Assembly (NCBI GenBank): GCA_004556545.1
Contig: SFGO01000130.1
Span: 1-8,771, forward strand
DNA: 8,771 nt
Reading direction: 5' to 3'
Origin: Clostridiales bacterium
Lineage (GTDB): Bacteria; Bacillota; Clostridia; Christensenellales; Aristaeellaceae
The translations under genes and the position numbers were made by a program. Positions 1 to 8,383 of this stretch are shown here, one piece after another (within the stretch, counting starts at the first letter, position 1; every line of letters starts with the position of its first letter). The notes under the pieces are model-generated. The model was given only the letters and a program-made list of their open reading frames with translations. It made no database searches and had not been told where the DNA came from.

Positions 1-84
1 AAGTCGCAGCAACTCTCGCCCCATGCGTCCTCTTCTATGGCGTTCTCCTCTTCAGACTCTTTCCTCTTTCCCTGTCCAATATGT

Positions 85-112
85 TTGACAAACCTACAGT
101 AAAGGATGAAAT
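85..112 (+). promoter_or_regulatory. Possible weak upstream sigma-A promoter
   Basis: A perfect TTGACA (-35) lies at 85-90. The best -10 at normal spacing is TGAAAT at 107-112 (16-bp spacer, 4 of 6 matches to TATAAT). It could be a distal secA promoter, but the weak -10 makes this a tentative call. Confidence 0.2.
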
Positions 113-116
113 TTGA

Positions 117-203
117 TTTTTTTGCTGGTTTTTTTTTCGCTTCTTTTTCCCTTCTCCGCGTCTTTTTTCCGCCGCCGCGCCCCTTTGTTTTTGCCGGTTG
201 CGC
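117..203. other. Adenine-free pyrimidine-rich tract upstream of secA promoter
   Basis: The plus strand has no A in 87 consecutive bases. It is mostly runs of T and C with scattered G, including T-runs near 117-123 and 129-137. It ends inside the secA -35 region. I see no gene and no clear hairpin before the T-runs, so it is not an obvious terminator for an upstream plus-strand gene. Confidence 0.8.
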
Positions 204-227
204 ACTGATAGGGGTTGATGGTATAAT
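198..227 (+). promoter_or_regulatory. secA promoter (sigma-A type, extended -10)
   Basis: The -10 is a perfect TATAAT at 222-227, preceded by TG at 219-220 to give the extended form TGGTATAAT. A partial -35, TTGCGC, lies at 198-203 with an 18-bp spacer. Transcription should start near 234, about 67 nt before the secA start codon. An extended -10 can compensate for a weak -35. Confidence 0.75.
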
Positions 228-232
228 AAAGA

Positions 233-286
233 ATGAGTTACGTTGCCCCGAGGGCGCGTTCTTCCCCCCGACAAATCAAATGGTAA
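233..286 (+). CDS. Possible 17-codon leader ORF ahead of secA
   Basis: ATG at 233-235 opens a frame encoding MSYVAPRARSSPRQIKW and ends in TAA at 284-286, which overlaps the first bases of the secA ribosome binding site AAGGAG (285-290). The predicted transcription start falls within a base or two of this ATG, so it would be translated leaderless or not at all. Termination inside the secA Shine-Dalgarno would allow coupling of the two. The peptide has no signal or membrane segment, unlike E. coli SecM. A short ORF like this can occur by chance, so confidence is low. Confidence 0.2.
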   Translation: MSYVAPRARSSPRQIKW

Positions 287-290
287 GGAG
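285..290 (+). promoter_or_regulatory. secA ribosome binding site (decides TTG start)
   Basis: AAGGAG lies 10 nt before the TTG at 301 and 16 nt before the in-frame ATG at 307. The spacing favours the TTG start and the N-terminus MAMKDFF. Starting at the ATG would remove only two residues. Confidence 0.75.
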
Positions 291-300
291 TTAACCGGCA

Positions 301-3027
<2,727 letters not shown>

Positions 3028-3043
3028 AGCCCTTCACCCATTA

Positions 3044-3062
3044 CCGCGCCCTTTGGGCGCGG
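3044..3062 (+). terminator. Strong GC hairpin downstream of secA
   Basis: Perfect 8-bp arms CCGCGCCC (3044-3051) and GGGCGCGG (3055-3062) enclose a TTT loop. It lies 17 nt after the secA stop. No T-tract follows, so it is a non-canonical terminator or an mRNA-stabilising structure. Confidence 0.4.
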
Positions 3063-3076
3063 GGCTGCTCGGGGGA

Positions 3077-3133
3077 CATGGGGCTTGGCCGCAAAGCTAC
3101 CGCCGCTCGGCGACGGGCCTCGCGGCTCGCGGG
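3077..3133 (+). repeat. 57-bp intergenic direct repeat, copy 1
   Basis: It starts CATGGGGCTTGGCCGC and ends GGCTCGCGGG. It matches 3191-3247 at 55 of 57 positions by direct alignment, with an offset of exactly 114 bp. It contains the short inverted pair CGCCG/CGGCG at 3101-3112. Bases 3077-3190 thus form one full 114-bp unit that includes two further hairpins. Confidence 0.95.
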
Positions 3134-3151
3134 CAGGGGCAGTGCCCCTGC
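3133..3151. repeat. Perfect palindrome with GGGGCAGTGCCCC core
   Basis: Arms GCAGGGGCA (3133-3141) and TGCCCCTGC (3143-3151) surround one central G. As RNA this would fold as an 8-bp stem with an AGT loop. Its 13-base core differs by one base from the core of the palindrome at 4612-4630 in the next spacer. Confidence 0.85.
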
Positions 3152-3159
3152 ACCCCGGA

Positions 3160-3180
3160 CTGCGCGCCTATGGCGCGCAG
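3160..3180. repeat. 9-bp GC stem-loop within the repeat unit
   Basis: Arms CTGCGCGCC (3160-3168) and GGCGCGCAG (3172-3180) are perfectly complementary around a TAT loop. It sits between the two 57-bp copies and is not followed by a T-tract. Confidence 0.85.
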
Positions 3181-3190
3181 GGTGCCCAGG

Positions 3191-3247
3191 CATGCGGCTT
3201 GGCCGCAAAGCTACCGCCGCTCGGCGACAGGCCTCGCGGCTCGCGGG
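3191..3247 (+). repeat. 57-bp intergenic direct repeat, copy 2
   Basis: Differs from copy 1 (3077-3133) at only two positions. The similarity stops right after GCGGG, so this is a truncated second unit: the array is about one and a half 114-bp units. Confidence 0.95.
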
Positions 3248-3289
3248 TCTGGTGTGATTTCCTGTCAGTTGGCGGGTACAGGTCGCCAT

Positions 3290-3314
3290 TCGGCGGTGGG
3301 CCTCATGGCTTGCG
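3290..3314 (+). repeat. Degenerate third partial copy of the intergenic repeat
   Basis: Aligns to 3107-3131 of copy 1 at 20 of 25 positions, and all five differences are transitions. This suggests an older, decayed copy. A further GGCCGCAA fragment lies at about 3342-3349. Confidence 0.5.
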
Positions 3315-3423
3315 CAAGGGGCGCGGCTCGGCTTCATCCCGTGGCCGCAAGGGCGCATGCTTTGCGTCTCGGTTGGGCAGCCAATCCTTACAAACCAATG
3401 TCTATTTCATTCTACCGTCTCAG

Positions 3424-3430
3424 AAAGGAA
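3424..3430 (+). promoter_or_regulatory. prfB ribosome binding site
   Basis: AAAGGAA lies 10 nt before the ATG at 3441. The next in-frame ATG, at 3447, would be 16 nt away, so 3441 is the better start. Confidence 0.7.
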
Positions 3431-3440
3431 CTGAAAAACA

Positions 3441-4544
3441 ATGGCGATGATTGATACCGAACGATATGCTCAGGAATTGAGCAAACTGCGCGAGACGGTG
3501 GAGAAGGCCGCCGATGCGCTGCATCTGCCTCAGCTGGAGGAAGAGCTGACCGAGCTGAAGGAAGAGATGAACGAGCCGGAATTCTGGAACAATCTGGAGC
3601 GTTCCACGGCGGTCAACCGCAAGGTGGGCCAGATCGAAGGCAAGATCAACCACGTGGCCCGTCTGCGTTCCCGTGCGGACGACATCGAAGCCATGCTGAT
3701 GCTGCTGAACGAAGAACCCGACGAAGAAATGGCCGACGAGTGCGGCGCCGAGCTGACCCAGCTGACGGCTGATGCGGACGCGCTGGAGCTGGAAACCATG
3801 ATGCGCGGCGAATACGACAGCTGCAACGCGGTTCTGAGCCTTCACGCGGGCGCGGGCGGAACGGAAGCGCAGGACTGGACTTCCATGCTGTACCGGATGT
3901 ACACCCGCTACTGCGAACGCCACGGCTTCAAGGTGACGGTCAACGATATTCTGGAAGGCGACGAAGCGGGCCTGAAAAGCGTGACCTTCCAGGTGGAGGG
4001 CGAAAACGCCTACGGCTTCCTGCGCAGCGAACGGGGCGTCCACCGTCTGGTGCGTATTTCTCCCTTCGACGCCAACGCCCGCCGTCACACCTCCTTCAGT
4101 TCGCTGGACGTGGCCCCCATTCTGGAAGGCGATCAGGACTTCGAGGTCAACATGGAGGAAGTCCGCATCGACACCTACCGTGCCGGCGGCGCAGGCGGTC
4201 AGCACGTTAACCGTACCGACTCCGCCGTGCGTATGACCCACATTCCCACCGGCATTGTGGCTCAGTGCCAGAACGAGCGCAGCCAGATTCAGAACCGCGA
4301 GGTCTGCCTTCGCATTCTGAAAAGCCGTCTGCTGGAACTCAAGCAGCGGGAGCGGGAAGAACAGATGAGCGACATCAAGGGCGAAATGAAGAAGATCGAA
4401 TGGGGCAGCCAGATCCGCTCCTACGTCTTCCAGCCCTACACAATGGTCAAGGATCACCGCACCGGCTATGAAAGCGGCAACGTGGACGACGTGATGGACG
4501 GCAATCTGGACGGTTTCATCACCGCCTATCTGAAAATGCAGTAA
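3441..4544 (+). CDS. prfB: Peptide chain release factor 2 (RF2)
   Basis: RF2 recognises UGA and UAA stop codons in the ribosomal A site and triggers hydrolysis of peptidyl-tRNA. The 367-residue length is normal for the family. The stop-codon-reading tripeptide SPF is at residues 207-209, which separates RF2 from RF1 (PxT). The catalytic GGQ is at 252-254 within GAGGQHVNRTDSAVR. An N-terminal helical region ends in the family-typical EPEFWNN. Unusually, the whole protein is one uninterrupted frame: no in-frame UGA and no CTTTGA shift site around codons 20-30, where many bacterial prfB genes have a programmed +1 frameshift used for autoregulation. It follows secA as in Bacillus but across a 413-bp repeat-filled spacer, so co-transcription is uncertain. 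The gene ends with TAA. Confidence 0.98.
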   Translation: MAMIDTERYAQELSKLRETVEKAADALHLPQLEEELTELKEEMNEPEFWNNLERSTAVNRKVGQIEGKINHVARLRSRADDIEAMLMLLNEEPDEEMADECGAELTQLTADADALELETMMRGEYDSCNAVLSLHAGAGGTEAQDWTSMLYRMYTRYCERHGFKVTVNDILEGDEAGLKSVTFQVEGENAYGFLRSERGVHRLVRISPFDANARRHTSFSSLDVAPILEGDQDFEVNMEEVRIDTYRAGGAGGQHVNRTDSAVRMTHIPTGIVAQCQNERSQIQNREVCLRILKSRLLELKQREREEQMSDIKGEMKKIEWGSQIRSYVFQPYTMVKDHRTGYESGNVDDVMDGNLDGFITAYLKMQ

Positions 4545-4551
4545 CGGCGCG

Positions 4552-4563
4552 AACGTGCCGCAG
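4552..4563 (+). repeat. 12-bp direct repeat, left copy
   Basis: AACGTGCCGCAG starts 7 nt after the prfB stop codon and recurs exactly at 4738-4749. The two copies bracket 174 bp of hairpin-rich DNA. A related TGCCGCAG occurs at about 4637-4644 inside the interval. Confidence 0.85.
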
Positions 4564-4583
4564 AGTGTCAAAAAAGTGGAGGT

Positions 4584-4604
4584 GCAGGAGGCACTGCCTC
4601 CTGC
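4584..4604. repeat. Perfect 10-bp-arm palindrome after prfB
   Basis: Arms GCAGGAGGCA (4584-4593) and TGCCTCCTGC (4595-4604) surround a single C. No T-tract follows. It could end prfB transcription weakly or stabilise its 3' end. It resembles the palindrome at 3133-3151 in layout and composition. Confidence 0.85.
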
Positions 4605-4611
4605 CGGGGTT

Positions 4612-4630
4612 ATAGGGGCAGCGCCCCTAT
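4612..4630. repeat. 8-bp stem-loop with GGGGCAGCGCCCC core
   Basis: Arms ATAGGGGC (4612-4619) and GCCCCTAT (4623-4630) enclose AGC. Flanking GGG (4607-4609) and CCC (4631-4633) could extend the stem across a TT bulge. The core matches the 3136-3148 core except for one base, showing the same element type in both spacers. Confidence 0.85.
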
Positions 4631-4694
4631 CCCTTATGCCGCAGCACTTTCCCCGCAAACCAGCTTAAGGGTGCGCAGCACCGAGGACGAGGAC

Positions 4695-4707
4695 AGCCCG
4701 AAGGGCT
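4695..4707. repeat. Small GAA-loop hairpin
   Basis: AGCCC (4695-4699) and GGGCT (4703-4707) enclose GAA. Only 5 bp, reported as part of the structured spacer 4545-4792, which otherwise holds no gene. Confidence 0.4.
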
Positions 4708-4737
4708 ACCGCAGTCCGAAGCCCGCCACGCATAGCA

Positions 4738-4749
4738 AACGTGCCGCAG
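4738..4749 (+). repeat. 12-bp direct repeat, right copy
   Basis: Exact copy of 4552-4563 (AACGTGCCGCAG). It could be a target-site duplication or a fragment of a larger repeat family. Confidence 0.85.
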
Positions 4750-4777
4750 TGCAAGGGAATTTTGAAGGAAAAATCGG

Positions 4778-4783
4778 AAAGGA
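4778..4783 (+). promoter_or_regulatory. Ribosome binding site supporting a GTG start
   Basis: AAAGGA lies 9 nt before the GTG at 4793, supporting GTG as the start of the first membrane protein gene. No clear promoter is visible between the repeats and this site. Confidence 0.7.
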
Positions 4784-4792
4784 AGCCATTCT

Positions 4793-6301
4793 GTGAAAGC
4801 TGACCTTACCGCTGCGGAGCGCCGGGAGCGGATTCTCCGTTATGCAAGCTATGGGCTGATGGTGCTGTCCCCCTTTCTGCTGCTGGGGATCCTCTCTTTG
4901 ATCCTTGGCCGCAGCGCGCTGGACGCTTGGCCTATCTGGACTGACGAACTGGACTACTGGCGCAGCCTGCAAAACTGGAACGCCGTCGGCTTTGCCACCG
5001 GCTACAGCGGTCTTTCGGAGATCGTGCCGGAGGCCGGTACGCTGAGCGTTCACGGGCTGACGGCCATCGTGTTCTACGGCTGGTTCGTCAAGCTTTTCGG
5101 CCTGAGCCACAACACCATTGTGGTGTGCAACGCCCTGTGGGTTTCGTTGGGGGCGCTGGTGTTCTGTCTGCTGCTGAAGCCCAAGCCGCTGGTCAGCGTC
5201 TACATCAGCGTACTGCTGGCCACCTATGCGCCGGTGGTGCTCTACGCCTTTACGTCTATGACCCAGCTGTGCCAGTACGGCGTTCTGCTCCTCTATCTGG
5301 CCTTTCTGCTGCGGTATGCCCGAACCCGCAAAGCGGGCTGGCTGCTGCTTTCGGGGCTGAGCGTAGTGCTGATGTGCTGCTTCCGCATCAACTATCTGCT
5401 GCTGATCTTCCCGGTCACTTGGGTCTGGGGCGGCGGCAAAAAGCTCTGCCTGAAAACCGTTCTGTTTACCCTGCTGGGCCTGTGTCTGGTCATCGGGATC
5501 TACCTGCTGACCAGCCAGTGGTCGGCTCCCTATGCACTGGGCTTCCCCTACGCCCTGTCCCGGGCGGGCAGTCTGGATCTGATGGTGCGCATGCTCCTGA
5601 GCCATTTCAAGGCCAATCTGCTCAGCTTCTTCGCGTTCCACCGCTACAGCCCCGTTCTGTGGTGGTTCCGTGTGTTCTATCTGGCCCTGCTTGTCCTCTG
5701 CCTGTTCAAGGCCTTTCTGCAGGTCAGGAAGGATGGCCGTGGCCTGAAGCCGGGGCTGAACGCCGCGTCGGTCTGGAGCTTCCTGTGGCTGATCAGCGCG
5801 CTTGGAATCGTGCTGATCTTCAACGATGTAAGCGCATGGACGGATTTTCACATTCTGGCTCCCATGCTCTGGCTCATTCCTGTTTATCTGGTCTGCCGGG
5901 AAAAGAAGCTTCTGCCCGCGCTGGCGCTGGCGGGAAGCTTGGCCTTAACGGTATTCCTTTGCTTCCAGCCGCCCATGGGCGCCTACGCCGACCCGGATCG
6001 CTTTGATCCTCCGGTGGCCAATGAAAGCCTGTCCACGGCCATGAGCTATATCGCCTACGATCCCGAGGCGGACGATCCCTTTGAAAACACCGTCCGCACC
6101 GACCTGAGCGGCGAGCGTCTCCTGATGGAGCTGGATGCGGGGCTGGGCCTGCAATACGGCTGGTTCACCCCGGACAGTCTGGGCAAAAGCCGCTGGATCC
6201 TGACCGACACGCTGAAGGTGGCGCTGGAAGGCTACGAGCAGGTCTATTCCACCCATGGCGCAGCCGTTTACCGCAAAACAGAAGCGCCGGAGGAGCCTTA
6301 A
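4793..6301 (+). CDS. Polytopic membrane protein, putative GT-C-type glycosyltransferase
   Basis: A 502-residue integral membrane protein of unrecognised exact family. A short charged N-terminus is followed by a first membrane segment (about 17-38) and then an outside loop with WTDELDYW, where D51-E52 sit where GT-C glycosyltransferases carry their catalytic acidic residues. Many more hydrophobic segments follow (for example about 109-128, 134-153, 183-212, 220-240), ending near residue 390. The last 110 residues (392-502) are soluble and probably extracytoplasmic. This layout resembles lipid-linked-sugar-dependent transferases of the PMT/ArnT type that glycosylate surface polymers or proteins, but donor and acceptor cannot be read from sequence. 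GTG start with a good ribosome binding site. The stop codon directly abuts the ATG of the next gene, so the two form an operon. A flippase or polymerase is a less likely alternative. Confidence 0.6.
   Translation: MKADLTAAERRERILRYASYGLMVLSPFLLLGILSLILGRSALDAWPIWTDELDYWRSLQNWNAVGFATGYSGLSEIVPEAGTLSVHGLTAIVFYGWFVKLFGLSHNTIVVCNALWVSLGALVFCLLLKPKPLVSVYISVLLATYAPVVLYAFTSMTQLCQYGVLLLYLAFLLRYARTRKAGWLLLSGLSVVLMCCFRINYLLLIFPVTWVWGGGKKLCLKTVLFTLLGLCLVIGIYLLTSQWSAPYALGFPYALSRAGSLDLMVRMLLSHFKANLLSFFAFHRYSPVLWWFRVFYLALLVLCLFKAFLQVRKDGRGLKPGLNAASVWSFLWLISALGIVLIFNDVSAWTDFHILAPMLWLIPVYLVCREKKLLPALALAGSLALTVFLCFQPPMGAYADPDRFDPPVANESLSTAMSYIAYDPEADDPFENTVRTDLSGERLLMELDAGLGLQYGWFTPDSLGKSRWILTDTLKVALEGYEQVYSTHGAAVYRKTEAPEEP
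6289..6295 (+). promoter_or_regulatory. Ribosome binding site inside the end of the upstream gene
   Basis: GGAGGAG lies 6 nt before the ATG at 6302, within the last codons of the upstream gene. This near-ideal site, with zero-base gene spacing, points to coupled translation of the pair. Confidence 0.8.
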
Positions 6302-7489
6302 ATGACGCAAAAGAAAACCATCGGCTGGAAAACGTGGCTGCTGCTTCTTGGCTGCACTGCCGCGCTGTTCTGGTTTTCCTACCGACTTTTTGCCCTTCTC
6401 TGTTTTCGCCCAAACTCTGATCTCAGTATTCACATGACTTGGGCGGGCGAGTGCAGCTTCGGGGACTGGCGGTCGTTCTTTCATCACGCCGCCCATCCCA
6501 TGTGGCACGCACTGGTCACGCTGGCCAGACTGCTGTTCGATTTTTCGCTGGAGCAGACTGCGGCTGCCGTCACCGCCCTGTGCAAGGCGGCGGAATTCGT
6601 CCTCGTTGCCCTGCTGTTTTTCCGGGAGGAAACGCTGCGGGGCTGGCGGGCCGTGCTGGCCGCCCTTTGCTGCGTGCTGGTGGGCAGTCTGCGTCTGTCC
6701 TTCTATAATCCCACCGTTTATCTTGGCGTAGGAATGCCCAACACGTGGCACAGCCCTACCCAGCTGATTTCCATGGTTTGGATGCTGTTGTGCGTCCCCT
6801 ATGTGGCCCGCTGCTATGACGACGGCATGGCCCTGACCGGCACGGCCCATCCCCGGCTGAGCTGGAAGCGTCAGGCGCTTCTTTGTCTGATGCTCCTGTG
6901 CAGTCTGGCCGCGAAGCCGACCTTTATGCAGACCTTTCTGCCCGCCGCCTGCCTGTTCTATCTGGTGCAGTGGATTCGCCGCCCCAAGGCCACGCCCTTT
7001 GTGATTCAGACGCTCCTGTGGGTGCTGCCCGCCGTGGCGCTGATGATTCTGCAATACCTGTACTATTTCGGCATCATCGTGCCCTATCAGGGCGGCATGG
7101 TGCTGGAAATGAGCTGGAGCAAAATAGGCAGTGTGCTTTTGGCCACACTGTTGATTCAGGCCCTTCCCCTGTATGCCCTGTGGGTCTGCCGCCATCAGAA
7201 AAAGGACACCCTGTTCTGGCTGACCCTGTGGATGGACTTGGCGGGCGTCCTCGAATATCTGGTTCTGGGCGAGTCCGGCCGACGGGCTGCCGACGGCAAC
7301 TTCGGCTGGGGCATGATGGGCGCGGCGCTGATGCTGTGGGTCGTCATGCTGCCCCGTTTCCTTCGGGACATTCGGGAGCGCGGCAAGCCGTCCGCCGCCC
7401 ACTGGGCAGGTCTTATTCTGCTTCTGTGGCATCTGGCCTCCGGCGTCTATTATCTCTATTATCTGGTTACTTCCGGCAATGTGCTCTGA
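6302..7489 (+). CDS. Second polytopic membrane protein, possibly GT-C-like
   Basis: A 395-residue, strongly hydrophobic protein with many membrane segments; I do not recognise the family. The first segment (about 11-34) is followed by an outside loop with NSDLSIHM (D40, H44) and then HPMWH (65-69). An acid soon after the first membrane helix also fits a GT-C fold. Other distinctive stretches are SLAAKPTF in the middle and ESGRRAADGNFGW (324-336) near the end. Unlike its upstream partner it lacks a large soluble tail. Its ATG directly follows the stop of the upstream gene, so the two products are probably made together and may act in one pathway or complex. The 3' end overlaps the convergent amidase gene by 31 bp. 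Glycosyltransferase function is an inference; the gene itself is well supported by its ribosome binding site and length. Confidence 0.55.
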   Translation: MTQKKTIGWKTWLLLLGCTAALFWFSYRLFALLCFRPNSDLSIHMTWAGECSFGDWRSFFHHAAHPMWHALVTLARLLFDFSLEQTAAAVTALCKAAEFVLVALLFFREETLRGWRAVLAALCCVLVGSLRLSFYNPTVYLGVGMPNTWHSPTQLISMVWMLLCVPYVARCYDDGMALTGTAHPRLSWKRQALLCLMLLCSLAAKPTFMQTFLPAACLFYLVQWIRRPKATPFVIQTLLWVLPAVALMILQYLYYFGIIVPYQGGMVLEMSWSKIGSVLLATLLIQALPLYALWVCRHQKKDTLFWLTLWMDLAGVLEYLVLGESGRRAADGNFGWGMMGAALMLWVVMLPRFLRDIRERGKPSAAHWAGLILLLWHLASGVYYLYYLVTSGNVL

Positions 7490-8250
7490 GCGCCGTACTG
7501 CTTTGTCAGACCGCTGAGAACCCGATATTCCGCCAGTCCGCTGGCAATGGCTTCTGCAATCTTCCGCTGATAATCGGGAGACAGCAGAAGCTTTTCTTCT
7601 GCCGAATTGCTGAGAAAGCCGCACTCCACCAGCGCCGACGGCAGGCGCGAGCGCAGCACATAATAGTCCCCCGCCATAGCCGAGCGTTCCTTTTTTGGCT
7701 CCAGCCCGGCGATCAGATGCTTCTGCAGCACTCCGGCCAGCAGCCGTCCCGCGTCACCGCCCCGCTGATAAAAGACCTGCGGGCCGCTTTCGCTCCGGCT
7801 TCGGTACTCGTTCATATGGATGCTCAGAAACACATCCGCCTGATTTTCCAGCGCAATATTCACCCGCTGCTGCAGATCCTCCCGCTTCCGGGCTTTGGTG
7901 GCGGTATTTCCCTCGCTGAGGCATACGTCCTCCCGCCGGGTCAGGATCACCTGAGCGCCCTGCGCGGCCAGTTCCTTTTCCACAGCCAGCGCGATTTCCA
8001 AATTGATGTCCTTTTCCCACCGGCCGCTGTCCCGGGCTCTTGCCCCGCCGTCGTAGCCGCCGTGCCCCGGATCCAGCGCCACCTTCATCCCGGCCAGCGC
8101 GGCTTCTCCCCGTTCCGTTGTCTGCACATCCGGCAGAGGTTCTGCCTCCTTCGGCAGGCACAGGCAGACCGCCATGCAGCACAGCAGCAGCAAAACCCAT
8201 CCTCTCAACCGGGATTTTTTCCTTTCCAGCAGTTCCAAAGCCGCCTTCAT
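7459..8250 (-). CDS. cwlD: CwlD-like N-acetylmuramoyl-L-alanine amidase (Amidase_3)
   Basis: This zinc enzyme cleaves the bond between N-acetylmuramic acid and L-alanine in peptidoglycan. CwlD-type members remove stem peptides so that muramic-delta-lactam can form in the spore cortex. The 263-residue protein has an N-terminal membrane anchor or signal (about 16-32) and then one Amidase_3 domain. Zinc ligands are H63 (DPGHGG), E79 (WEKDIN) and H145 (SIHMNE), with catalytic E209 (ALVECGFLSN). There are no SPOR, SH3 or other wall-binding repeats, and SIHMNEYRSRSESGPQVFY plus the short length resemble Bacillus CwlD (237 residues). A GGAG sits 7 nt before the ATG, and a candidate sigma-E promoter ends about 27 bp upstream of the ATG, fitting a sporulation role. 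It is convergent with the membrane protein gene, overlapping its 3' end. A vegetative amidase of the same family is the main alternative. Confidence 0.85.
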   Translation of the reverse strand: MKAALELLERKKSRLRGWVLLLLCCMAVCLCLPKEAEPLPDVQTTERGEAALAGMKVALDPGHGGYDGGARARDSGRWEKDINLEIALAVEKELAAQGAQVILTRREDVCLSEGNTATKARKREDLQQRVNIALENQADVFLSIHMNEYRSRSESGPQVFYQRGGDAGRLLAGVLQKHLIAGLEPKKERSAMAGDYYVLRSRLPSALVECGFLSNSAEEKLLLSPDYQRKIAEAIASGLAEYRVLSGLTKQYGAQSTLPEVTR

Positions 8251-8257
8251 GCAGCGT

Positions 8258-8261
8258 CTCC
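8258..8261 (-). promoter_or_regulatory. cwlD ribosome binding site
   Basis: On the minus strand GGAG, within a G-rich run, lies 7 nt before the ATG (complement of CAT at 8248-8250). Confidence 0.7.
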
Positions 8262-8276
8262 CCCCATTTTTGCCAG

Positions 8277-8305
8277 ATTCTATGCATATTCATTGCAACA
8301 TATGA
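8277..8305 (-). promoter_or_regulatory. Candidate sigma-E (sporulation) promoter for cwlD
   Basis: On the minus strand, TCATATG (8305-8299) matches the Bacillus sigma-E -35 KMATATT at 6 of 7 positions. A 14-bp spacer follows, then CATAGAAT (8284-8277), which matches the -10 CATACAAT at 7 of 8. Transcription would start near 8270, giving a leader of about 20 nt with the GGAG in place. I found no sigma-A pair with normal spacing here. Bacillus cwlD is known to be expressed under sporulation sigma factors E and G, which fits. Confidence 0.6.
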
Positions 8306-8383
8306 CCGAAATATTTCCATCCATTCCATTGATTATGCAGAAGCCGTGACTTTCCCATGACGTTTTCCTAACTTTCCACATAG

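Larger units (their letters stand above)
3028..3440. other. Gene-free secA-prfB spacer full of hairpins and repeats
   Basis: This 413-bp stretch has no credible gene. Plus-strand frames here translate the repeat itself (a peptide-like AAKLPPLGD motif appears twice), which marks them as spurious. The content is GC-rich: four strong stem-loops, two near-identical 57-bp repeat copies and a degenerate third copy. The last 60 bp are AT-richer and lead into prfB. A very weak promoter-like pair, TTACAA at 3388-3393 and TCTACC at 3411-3416, is not convincing. Confidence 0.8.

Noticed and set aside
3028..3440. tRNA, riboswitch or structured RNA gene in the spacer
   Set aside because: Several strong hairpins are present, but I could build no cloverleaf or known riboswitch core, and the structures belong to duplicated repeats.
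3085..3450. 121-residue plus-strand frame in the secA-prfB spacer
   Set aside because: It translates the direct repeats, so the same peptide appears twice, and it runs into the prfB ribosome binding site and start in another frame. It has no ribosome binding site of its own.
3420..4658. 412-residue minus-strand frame opposite prfB
   Set aside because: Shadow of prfB, which has unmistakable SPF and GGQ motifs. The antisense product has no family features.
5945..7624. 559-residue minus-strand frame across the membrane protein genes
   Set aside because: It is rich in Q, H, R and G, a typical antisense shadow of hydrophobic genes, and has no ribosome binding site-supported start. The frames at 4706-5851 and 6883-8349 are rejected for the same reason.
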